NCBI RefSeq assembly: GCF_023503965.1
Contig: NZ_CP097298.1
Span: forward strand, 885,001 to 949,000
Origin: Brevundimonas albigilva
Lineage (GTDB): Bacteria > Pseudomonadota > Alphaproteobacteria > Caulobacterales > Caulobacteraceae
Direction: 5' to 3'
Length of the DNA: 64,000 nucleotides
In this document: one piece after another, positions 55,335-64,000 of the stretch
Numbering within the stretch: the first letter of the stretch is position 1
Layout of the letters: every line of letters starts with the position of its first letter
Translations under genes and position numbers: made by a program
The notes under the pieces: generated by a model
What the model saw: only the letters and a program-made list of their open reading frames with translations
Told to the model about the DNA's origin: nothing
Databases searched by the model: none

Positions 55335-55706
55335 CGGTTTCCTGACGATCCAGGCGTGCTTGCCGGCGGGGGCCCATGCCTCCGCCGGCGCCCAGCTGTT
55401 GCGATCGCCCCGCCAGCGCGCGACGCGCAGGGCCTCCGGTTCGATCTCGACGCCGTCCAGCCAGGCGTCGCAGCTGATTCCATTCAGCCGCGACGTCAGC
55501 CGGACCAGCAGCTCGCCCTCGCCCGTCGGCGTCAGCCAGTCTTCCTTGAAATCGCGCGACAGGCCGTACCAGGCCCCCGCGCTGCGCACCGGCTCGTCGT
55601 TGACCACCAGCCGTTCCTGCGCCCAGCCCAGCCAGGCGAAGGCGTTCTCCACCCGAATGAGCGAGTTGCCGACACGATAGATCCAGCCCTGGCCGATCAG
55701 TTGCAT
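55323..55706 (-). CDS. hypothetical protein
   Basis: 127 residues, soluble: MQLIGQGWIYRVGNSLIRVENAFAWLGWAQERLVVNDEPVRSAGAWYGLSRDFKEDWLTPTGEGELLVRL, beta-rich with many Trp. No family recognised. Good GC3; the stop overlaps the end of the convergent SDR by 12 bases. Confidence 0.65.
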   Translation of the reverse strand: MQLIGQGWIYRVGNSLIRVENAFAWLGWAQERLVVNDEPVRSAGAWYGLSRDFKEDWLTPTGEGELLVRLTSRLNGISCDAWLDGVEIEPEALRVARWRGDRNSWAPAEAWAPAGKHAWIVRKPSAA

Positions 55707-55745
55707 TGCCCTGTTCTAGCGGCCCGGGACCCGGCCGTCCTGCGA

Positions 55746-55785
55746 CCTATCCGCCGGTCCCTATCGCCGGTCCCTATCGCCGGTT
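55746..55785. repeat. 13-bp tandem repeat, three copies
   Basis: CCTATCCGCCGGTC, CCTATCGCCGGTC, CCTATCGCCGGTT in tandem, immediately after the stop of the minus-strand GNAT gene. Probably slippage; it could also be an assembly artefact. Confidence 0.6.
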
Positions 55786-56070
55786 TCAGGCCAGGACGTC
55801 GTCGTAATCCGGGTGCCGCTTGTGCCAGGTCACCGCATAGCTGCAGCGGGGAAACAGTCTCAGGCCGTTCTCGCGCGCGTGTTCGGCCATCGACTGCATG
55901 AAACGTCCGCCGGCGCCCGAGCCGCGCAGGCCGGGCTCGGCCTCCACGTGCAGGATCACCCGCGCCCCGCCGCGCACGGCGTAGTCGGCCCAGACCTGGC
56001 CGCCCCCCGTCTCGGTGTCGAACTCCTGTTCGAAGCGGTTCTCGCCCGCGTCGTCTCTGAACTGGCCCAT
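55786..56070 (-). CDS. YjdJ-type GNAT N-acetyltransferase
   Basis: 94 residues, the small single-domain GNAT type: RVILHVEAEPGLRGSGAGGRFMQSMAEHARENGLRLFPRCSYAVTWHKRHPDYDDVL. The acetyl-CoA loop (LRGSGAGGRF) and the ending RHPDYDDVL, equivalent to the HPEYxDLV end of YjdJ proteins, are present. Substrate unknown. Confidence 0.88.
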   Translation of the reverse strand: MGQFRDDAGENRFEQEFDTETGGGQVWADYAVRGGARVILHVEAEPGLRGSGAGGRFMQSMAEHARENGLRLFPRCSYAVTWHKRHPDYDDVLA

Positions 56071-56135
56071 GCGTCACTCCTTCGCCGCTTCAACAGCTTG
56101 GAGGGCCGCCGCGTTCCCGCTCGCCGGTCAGGCGC

Positions 56136-56516
56136 TCAGATCGGCCGATCCTGCAGCAGCTGGATCAGGCCCAGCACGCTCTTCACCGTGAACCAGACGC
56201 TGAGCAGGAACCAGATCAGCAGGAACAGCAGCAGGAACGGAACGCCGATCAGGACCAAAGAGGCGACCGCGCTGACGGCGATGCCGATCCAGGCGGCGAT
56301 GGTCCACCAGAAGACCGACCAGAACAGCCGGATCTGCGCGTCGATATGCTGGCGCGGCACGCCGGTCGCCGTCCCGCGCGAGACGTAGGACACGATCAGC
56401 CCGACCAGCACCAGCAGGTTCGCGCTGGGGATCGACAGGATGAACAGGGCCCAGGCGATCAGGGCGGGGACCTTGCCCTCGGCCTCCTGGCCGGAGGTGA
56501 AGTTCGGCGTCGTCAT
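56136..56516 (-). CDS. DUF4870-type membrane protein
   Basis: 126 residues, with three to four hydrophobic segments (ALIAWALFILSIPSANLLVLVGLIVSYV, LFWSVFWWTIAAWIGIAVSAVASLVLIGVPFLLLFLLIWFLLSVWFTVKSVLGLIQLL). The pattern (R-T-P preceding H..FQ/IRLFW) matches DUF4870. ATG at 56516. It follows another membrane protein gene by 11 bases on the same strand. Function unknown. Confidence 0.8.
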   Translation of the reverse strand: MTTPNFTSGQEAEGKVPALIAWALFILSIPSANLLVLVGLIVSYVSRGTATGVPRQHIDAQIRLFWSVFWWTIAAWIGIAVSAVASLVLIGVPFLLLFLLIWFLLSVWFTVKSVLGLIQLLQDRPI

Positions 56517-56527
56517 GCGGCGTCTCC

Positions 56528-57130
56528 TCAGAACAGCCAGGCGTTCGGATGCGGAATGCGCCGCCCCGCCCTCAGTTTCATCACGCCATACGCCCCGCGC
56601 GCCAGGGTCCACACCGCCGCGGCGAACAGGATGAAGACGCCGACGTTGACGATGATCAGCACCGCCCCGGCCACGGCGCCGATGGCCGCCGCCCAGACCG
56701 TGCGCTGCTGGAAGACATAGTGGCTGGCCGCCACCTCGCCCTGCGGCGCGCGGCGCTTCCACACCGCCAGCAGCGCGACCGCCGCCGCCACGCCCAGCGT
56801 CGGCACCGCCAGCAGGATCAGCACATAGACGGCGTACAGGGTCGACGGCGCATCGATCGGGGTCGGCTCGGGCGTGGCGTCCGTGCGGATCGATTCGCGC
56901 CGCTCGCGCACGGCGCGCGCGGCCGCGTCGCCCGGCCGCATCTGCCGCAGCGGCGTCGGCTCGCTGGCCCGGAACGGATCGTACGAGGGCTCGGGCTCCT
57001 CGAACAGGTCGCGCTCGGCCGGCTCGACCCGGCGGCCGGACAGCGAGGCGGCCGAGGCGAATCCGACCGCGTCGTCGTGGTCGTGCGCGTCGTCGCCGGA
57101 GGGGGCCTTGGGATCGACGGGTTCGGCCAT
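56528..57130 (-). CDS. hypothetical membrane protein, DUF4870-like C-terminus
   Basis: 200 residues. The first about 95 are hydrophilic and acidic with SYDPFRASEPTPLRQMRPGDAAARAVRERRESIRTD. The C-terminal half has two to three helices (LYAVYVLILLAVPTLGVAAAVALLAVW, TVWAAAIGAVAGAVLIIVNVGVFILFAAAVWTLARGAYGVMKL) ending IPHPNAWLF. It is probably cotranscribed with the DUF4870 gene. Function unknown. Confidence 0.8.
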   Translation of the reverse strand: MAEPVDPKAPSGDDAHDHDDAVGFASAASLSGRRVEPAERDLFEEPEPSYDPFRASEPTPLRQMRPGDAAARAVRERRESIRTDATPEPTPIDAPSTLYAVYVLILLAVPTLGVAAAVALLAVWKRRAPQGEVAASHYVFQQRTVWAAAIGAVAGAVLIIVNVGVFILFAAAVWTLARGAYGVMKLRAGRRIPHPNAWLF

Positions 57131-57223
57131 GCGGTTCAGATGATTCCTATTGAGCCGCCCGGTTCGGCGGCGACACGTGGGCGGACAATGGCGGGGCGCC
57201 CGCCCGCGCGCAACCTCGACCGG

Positions 57224-57622
57224 TCAGCGCGCCAGCACGATCTCGCATCCTGGCGCGGCCGCCGCCGCCAGGGCGCCCGGCTTCTCGACGCGGACGGCGG
57301 CCCGCACAACCCGGCGGTCGTCAAGGCAGGCCCGGGCCAGCCGCTCGGCGAAGGTCTCGACCAGGCCGATGTGCCCCTCGGCGGCGATGGCGCGCGCCGC
57401 CTCCGCCACGGTCTCGTAGTTGACGGTGTCGCCCAGCCGTTCGATGGCGTTGGGCTCCAGCTCCAGCATGACGTCGATCACCAGCCGCTGCAGCCGTCCG
57501 TGCTCGTGGTCATAGACGCCGATGCCGGCCTCGACCTCCAGCCCGCGCACGAACACCCGCAGCGCCTCGCGCCGCAGCGGCTCCTCGCCCGGAAAGGACG
57601 ACACCGGGGAGGAAAGTCCCAC
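57224..57622 (-). CDS. folB: dihydroneopterin aldolase
   Basis: 132 residues from a GTG. FolB core: RVFVRGLEVEAGIGVYDHEHGRLQRLVIDVMLEL (GIYxHE-like region with catalytic-site Glu), DTVNYETVAEAARAIAAEGHIGLVETFAERLA (active Tyr and Glu). It cleaves dihydroneopterin in folate synthesis. It begins 4 bases after the folM-like gene stop. Confidence 0.92.
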   Translation of the reverse strand: MGLSSPVSSFPGEEPLRREALRVFVRGLEVEAGIGVYDHEHGRLQRLVIDVMLELEPNAIERLGDTVNYETVAEAARAIAAEGHIGLVETFAERLARACLDDRRVVRAAVRVEKPGALAAAAAPGCEIVLAR

Positions 57623-57626
57623 GCGC

Positions 57627-58406
57627 TTACTCCTGCACGATGTCGGGGGTGCGCCAGGCCAGATGCTGGCCCCCGTCGACCGCGATCATCTGACCCGTCA
57701 CCAGGCCGGCGTCAATCAGCCACAGCACCGCCTGAGCCACCGCCTCGGGCGCGCCGGGACGTTGCAGCAGCGTGCCCTCGGCCTCGGCCTGGAACTCGGC
57801 CTCGGTCTGGTGAATGGACGGCAGCGTGGGCCCCGGCCCGACGCCGTTGACCCGGATGCGCGGCGCCAGCGCCTGGGCCAGGGTGCGCGTCGCCCACCAC
57901 AGGCCGTTCCGGGACAGGCTGTAGGAGAAGAAGCGCGGGTCCGGCTTCAACACCTTCTGATCCAGCAGATTGACGATCGCCCCCTCGTGTCCCCAGCCTT
58001 CGCGAAATTGGGCGGCGAAGGCCTCGGCCAGCACGATGGGCGCGCGCAGATTGGTCTCGATATGCCGGTCCCAGCTGTCGCGGCTCAGCTCCCCGACGCG
58101 GTCGTCCTCGAACACCGAGGCGTTGTTGACCAGCGCCGTCACCGGCCCCAGCGCCGCGACCGCGCGCGGGATCAGGTCGCGCACCGCCGCCTCGTCGGTC
58201 AGGTCCGCCTTCAGCGCGACCGCGCGCCGGCCCAGCGCCTCGATCTGGGCGGCCAGGGCGCGCGCCTCGTCTTCGGAGGCGTGGTGATGGACGGCCACGT
58301 CGAAACCGGCCGACGCCAGCGTCAGGCAGACGGCCCGCCCGATCCGCCGGGCGCCCCCCGTGACCAGGGCGGCGCCGCGCCCCGCCTCGGGGACGCGATC
58401 AGTCAA
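57627..58406 (-). CDS. folM: SDR family pteridine reductase, FolM-like
   Basis: 259 residues from a TTG at 58406. ALVTGGARRIGRAVCLTLASAGFDVAVHHH carries the TGxxxRxG motif of pteridine reductases (Arg in place of the usual Gly), and FSYSLSRNGLWW stands at the YxxxK position as YSLSRNG (Ser-Arg-Asn instead of Lys region; unusual). NNASVFEDD and NGVGPGPTLP fit the fold. It is followed by folB, so dihydromonapterin/dihydrofolate reduction is likely. Its start overlaps the stop of a 26-residue microprotein gene. Confidence 0.85.
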   Translation of the reverse strand: MTDRVPEAGRGAALVTGGARRIGRAVCLTLASAGFDVAVHHHASEDEARALAAQIEALGRRAVALKADLTDEAAVRDLIPRAVAALGPVTALVNNASVFEDDRVGELSRDSWDRHIETNLRAPIVLAEAFAAQFREGWGHEGAIVNLLDQKVLKPDPRFFSYSLSRNGLWWATRTLAQALAPRIRVNGVGPGPTLPSIHQTEAEFQAEAEGTLLQRPGAPEAVAQAVLWLIDAGLVTGQMIAVDGGQHLAWRTPDIVQE

Positions 58407-58479
58407 CCCGGCCGAACTCGACGTAGTTGATCAGGGCCAGGACGGCGACGAAGCCGAGGATGATGAAAAGCGCCAGCAT
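58399..58479 (-). CDS. 26-residue single-helix membrane microprotein
   Basis: MLALFIILGFVAVLALINYVEFGRVD: one transmembrane helix and a short polar tail. A good ribosome site (CGGAG, 8-9 bases before ATG) is present. Its TGA overlaps the folM TTG start by a few bases, which would couple translation and explain the weak folM start. Too short for normal ORF calling. Function unknown; it may be only a leader peptide. Confidence 0.55.
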   Translation of the reverse strand: MLALFIILGFVAVLALINYVEFGRVD

Positions 58480-58528
58480 GGAATCCGCTCCGGTTGCCTT
58501 GCCCGCATAAAGCGCCCCGCGCCTGGGT

Positions 58529-59577
58529 TCAAGCGCGCCCCATCTCCTGGGCCAGCACGGCGACCAGTTCGCCCGCCGGCAGCGACCGGGCCAGCGCCGC
58601 GCCCTGGCCGGTCCATTGGGCGCCGAAGCCGGCCTCCCCCCGCGCCTTGGCCGCCGCGTTCAGCGCCTTTCCGGCGTCATAGGCGATGGGATAGTCCGGC
58701 CGCGCCGCCGCCAGGGTCTCGCCCAGTTCGACGAAGCGGTTTCTCAGGCACCGCGCCGGGCGGCCCGAGACGGCGCGTCGGTCATCGCCGTGCGTCCGTC
58801 GCCGTCCAGCAGGGCGGCCTTGTAGGCGGCGTCGGCCGCGCTTTCGGGACAGGCGACGAAGGCCGTGCCCAGCTGCGCCGCAACCGCGCCCAGGTCCAGG
58901 GCCGCGCGCACGCCGCGCCCGTCCATGATCCCGCCCGCCGCGATCACAGGCAGGCCGGCGCGCGCCGCCAGCAGCCGGGTCAGCGCCATCGTCCCCAGAC
59001 GGTCGTCCGGCGCCGCGGGATCGAATACGCCCCGATGCCCGCCCGCTTCCCAGCCCTGCGCCACAACCGCGTCGATCCCCGCCTCCCGCGCCGCCTCGGC
59101 CTCGGACAGGCAGGTGGCCGTCGCCAGCAGAACGCAGCCCGCATCCTTCAGCGCGCGGATGCGGTCGGCGCCCGGCAGGCCGAAGTGGAAGCCGACCACC
59201 GCCGGCGGCGCCTCCAGCAGCGCCGCCAGCATGGCGTCGTCCTCGACGAAGCTGCGATAGATCTCCCCCAGGGCGACCGGCGCCTCGGCCCCGAACGCGG
59301 CGAAGGTCGGGGCCAGCGCGGCCAGCCAGCCGGCCTCGCGCCGGGGATCGGCGCGCGCCGGCGCGTGGGCGAACAGATTGACGTTGAACGGCCGGTCGGT
59401 CCGCGCCCGTGTCGCCGCCGCCATCGCCCTCGCCCCGTCCGCGTCGGTCGCGCCCACGGCGATGGAGCCCAGGCCGCCCGCGTTCGAGACCGCCGCCGCC
59501 ATCTCCGGCGTCGACACGCCCGCCATCGGCGCCTGGATCACGGGGACGCTCAGCCCCAGCCGCGCCAGAACCGTCAT
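58529..59577 (-). CDS. nitronate monooxygenase (one-base frameshift)
   Basis: About 349 residues after repair. TIM-barrel flavoprotein: [60 protein letters not shown] (catalytic-His region), [38 protein letters not shown]. The frame breaks around 58757; one added G gives [23 protein letters not shown] and an intact C-terminus to EMGRA. It oxidises propionate 3-nitronate or alkyl nitronates. It overlaps the downstream esterase by 4 bases. Confidence 0.9.
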
Positions 59578-60767
59578 GGCCGCCTCCCGTCCCAGACCTC
59601 GGGGTGGGCGTCCAGAAAGGCCGACAGCACGCCCGCGATCTGTTCCTGATCCCGCCGCGACGGGTGCCAGTCGCAGGCGGTGAACGCCAGCGGGCCGGTC
59701 GCCAGCACCGCCAGCCGGTCCTCGCCCGCCGCCTTCAGCCGCTCGGCGACGCGGCCGACCGCGACGGCGATCTCGTCCTCGGCGCTGGGCGGGGTCAGCA
59801 GGATCAGAAAGGCGCCGCCATTGCGGGCGCGCAGGGTCTGGACGAAGCGCGCATAGGTCGCCTCGAAATCCGCCCTCAGCGCTTCCCGCGACGTCCAGGG
59901 TTCGCCGGCCGCCAGCGGCGTCGAGAAGTCGTTGGTCCCCAGATCGATCACCACCACCTGCGGCGACCAGTCCGTCGCGTCATACCGCGTCGCCCCGTCG
60001 AACAGGGCGTACGGATAGGCCTGCGGCAAGGTCGGCGCGGCCGCACCGGCGTAGTTCCGCACCACGCCCCGCCCCGAGATGGCGTTGGTCTGATAGTCCG
60101 CTTGGCGGCGCCGGGCGGTCAGCGGCCCGAACGCCGACGAATTGTCGGTCGAGGCCCACACCTCCTCGGTCGTGCAGTCGCGCTGGTCCCGCCCGACCCC
60201 ATAGCCGACGGTGTGGGAATCGCCGATGAATTCGATCTGGCGCCGGCGTCGGGGGCGGGCGCCCGCCACACCGTCGGCGCCCAGCGCGAAGCCGCCGAAG
60301 CGCGCCGGTCCCGCCTGGTGTTCGGACACGACCTCGATCCGGACGCGGTGCGCCGCCGGCTCCAGCCCCGTGATCCGGTAAAGGCCGGCGGCGGGCCGGA
60401 TCATCTCGCCGACGCGCCGGCCGTCGATCAGCAGATGCAGGATCTGGTCGCCGGCGCCGACGCGAAAGAAGACCGACACGCCGGTGAACGCCGCCTCGAA
60501 ATAGACGCCCGGCCACTGGTAGGTCAGGTCCTCCCCGTCCGAGATCACCCGCCCGCCCACGGCGAAGGGCAGAGGCGTCGGCGCGTCGGCCGCCGGCGCC
60601 CGCTCCACCCGCGCCTGCGCGACCGCGGGCCCGGCCAGGGCGGCCCAGCAGGTCGCGGCCAGGCCGCCGAACGCCACGGCGCGCCGATCCGGACGCGGCG
60701 GGCCGCTCGTTCTGCTGCTGGGGGAAGTCTGCACGGGCCGTCTCTCCAAAGGGGCGTCATCTAGCAT
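59574..60767 (-). CDS. exported SGNH esterase, carbohydrate esterase family 2-like
   Basis: 397 residues. The N-terminus has an RR pair before a hydrophobic stretch ([27 protein letters not shown]), a possible Tat signal. A beta-rich domain (about 55-165) precedes the SGNH core: [13 protein letters not shown] (Ser), [14 protein letters not shown] (Asn), [13 protein letters not shown] (Asp-His). This two-domain order is typical of CE2 acetyl esterases acting on plant polysaccharides. ATG at 60767 preferred over 60791. No local partner visible. Confidence 0.88.
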   Translation of the reverse strand: MLDDAPLERRPVQTSPSSRTSGPPRPDRRAVAFGGLAATCWAALAGPAVAQARVERAPAADAPTPLPFAVGGRVISDGEDLTYQWPGVYFEAAFTGVSVFFRVGAGDQILHLLIDGRRVGEMIRPAAGLYRITGLEPAAHRVRIEVVSEHQAGPARFGGFALGADGVAGARPRRRRQIEFIGDSHTVGYGVGRDQRDCTTEEVWASTDNSSAFGPLTARRRQADYQTNAISGRGVVRNYAGAAAPTLPQAYPYALFDGATRYDATDWSPQVVVIDLGTNDFSTPLAAGEPWTSREALRADFEATYARFVQTLRARNGGAFLILLTPPSAEDEIAVAVGRVAERLKAAGEDRLAVLATGPLAFTACDWHPSRRDQEQIAGVLSAFLDAHPEVWDGRRP

Positions 60768-60856
60768 CGCCCGCGCCGCCGCCGACGGCAACCCCGGCGC
60801 GGGCGCCCGGCGACGCCCATCTGCCCCGCGCCGCCCGACCGTGCTAGCCAGGACGG

Positions 60857-61303
60857 ATGAACCCGTCGCTGATCGCCATGCTCATCGTCGTCCTGGCCGG
60901 CGGCGCCACCGCCCTGCAGGCCCCGACCAACGCGCGGCTGGCCGGGGCGGTCGCCTCTCCGGTCAACGCCGCCTTCATCTCCTTCGCGGTCGGGACCGTG
61001 GTGCTGGGCGTGGTCGCGGCGGCGCTGCACACCCGGCCCGACATGGCCGCCACCCGCGCCCTGCCCTGGTACGCCTGGCTGGGCGGGGCGTACGGCGCCT
61101 GTTTCGTGGTCGCCGCCGCCTGGGGCGTGCCGCGCCTCGGCGTGGCCATGACCATCACCCTGATGGTCGGCGGCCAGCTGCTGATCAGCCTGATCCTGGA
61201 CCACTTCGGCGCGCTGGGCGTGCCGCGCCAGCCGCTGAACATCGGCCGCATCGCCGGCGTGGCGCTGGTCCTGGGCGGCGTGCTGCTGGTGCGCCGTTCC
61301 TGA
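60857..61303 (+). CDS. DMT-type transporter, YdcZ/DUF606 family
   Basis: 148 residues with five hydrophobic helices (SLIAMLIVVLAGGATALQAPTNARLA, PVNAAFISFAVGTVVLGVVAAAL, WYAWLGGAYGACFVVAAAWGVPRLGVAMTITLMVGGQLLISLILDHFG, IAGVALVLGGVLLV). QAPTNARL and VGGQLLISLILDHFG are characteristic. Substrate unknown. Confidence 0.9.
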   Translation: MNPSLIAMLIVVLAGGATALQAPTNARLAGAVASPVNAAFISFAVGTVVLGVVAAALHTRPDMAATRALPWYAWLGGAYGACFVVAAAWGVPRLGVAMTITLMVGGQLLISLILDHFGALGVPRQPLNIGRIAGVALVLGGVLLVRRS

Positions 61304-61441
61304 GATTTCGCCGGAACCGCCCCCTAGCCTTCACGCTTTGTAACAAGCGGCATGGCCAAGCCGCGCGGCGCGCGCTAGTCATGCCGCCATCGCGAGCAGG
61401 GCCAACCCTGCCGATCGAATGACCAAGCTCAGGGATACATG

Positions 61442-64000
<2,559 letters not shown>

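Overview
The window looks like chromosomal DNA of a Caulobacterales alphaproteobacterium, most likely Brevundimonas. Reasons: high GC with strong third-position GC bias, the 5' part of an alphaproteobacterial 16S rRNA gene at the left edge, large TonB-dependent receptors, an N-acetylglutaminylglutamine amide (NAGGN) osmolyte operon, osmoregulated glucan genes and a YGE/HD-type phosphonate gene set. Species cannot be fixed from sequence reading alone.

Layout. 1-0.8 kb: 16S rRNA 5' end (minus) with two tandem TTGACA-N17 promoters. 1.1-10.9 kb: a micro-oxic respiration block: ompW, hemN, cydX-cydB-cydA (minus), divergent cydD-cydC (plus) and an FNR-type regulator. Three TTGAY-N4-RTCAA-like boxes lie upstream of ompW, between cydA and cydD, and upstream of fnr, so the block reads as one FNR regulon. 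10.9-16.2 kb: NAGGN trio (asnO, ngg, M42 peptidase) with a divergent MarR regulator. 16.3-21.4 kb: sugar locus (GH3 glucosidase, LacI regulator, MFS permease) with a perfect TGACAGCGCTGTCA operator.

21.6-43.7 kb is an organophosphorus and envelope-scavenging region. It holds an alkaline phosphatase; a TonB receptor followed by sulfotransferase, Asp/Asn hydroxylase, TPR-sulfotransferase and a second hydroxylase; a DeoR regulator with 10-bp direct-repeat operators; a Tat-exported phospholipase C; a GntR/UTRA regulator; an exported phosphodiesterase-PA14 fusion; a PhnZ-like HD oxygenase; phosphonatase PhnX; a TIGR03364-type FAD oxidoreductase; a DUF5690/MFS carrier; an exported PI-PLC/PAP2 fusion; and a second TonB receptor. 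Three TGGT-N4-ACCA-type operators mark a GntR phosphonate regulon. I consider this the most interesting system here: an oxidase plus PhnX route for aminoethylphosphonates without PhnW, coupled to its own carrier and exported phosphodiesterase.

43.7-47.5 kb is a foreign, lower-GC patch. An IS3-family element truncates the second receptor, no target duplication is visible, and the far side of the IS is unrelated mobile-element DNA that ends at a tRNA-Ser(GGA). 47.7-64 kb returns to core genes: msrA, hglS, an OpgC-like acyltransferase fused to a DUF998-like domain, opgH, SDRs, small membrane proteins, folB-folM with a 26-residue membrane microprotein, nitronate monooxygenase, a CE2-type esterase, a DMT transporter and ppdK (cut by the window end).

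Quality caveat. About eighteen otherwise intact genes carry single-base frameshifts. Nearly all are repaired by adding one base, often in a G or C run of four or five. This pattern fits homopolymer under-calling in a long-read assembly better than gene decay. I therefore annotate these genes as CDS spanning the shift and give the shift position.
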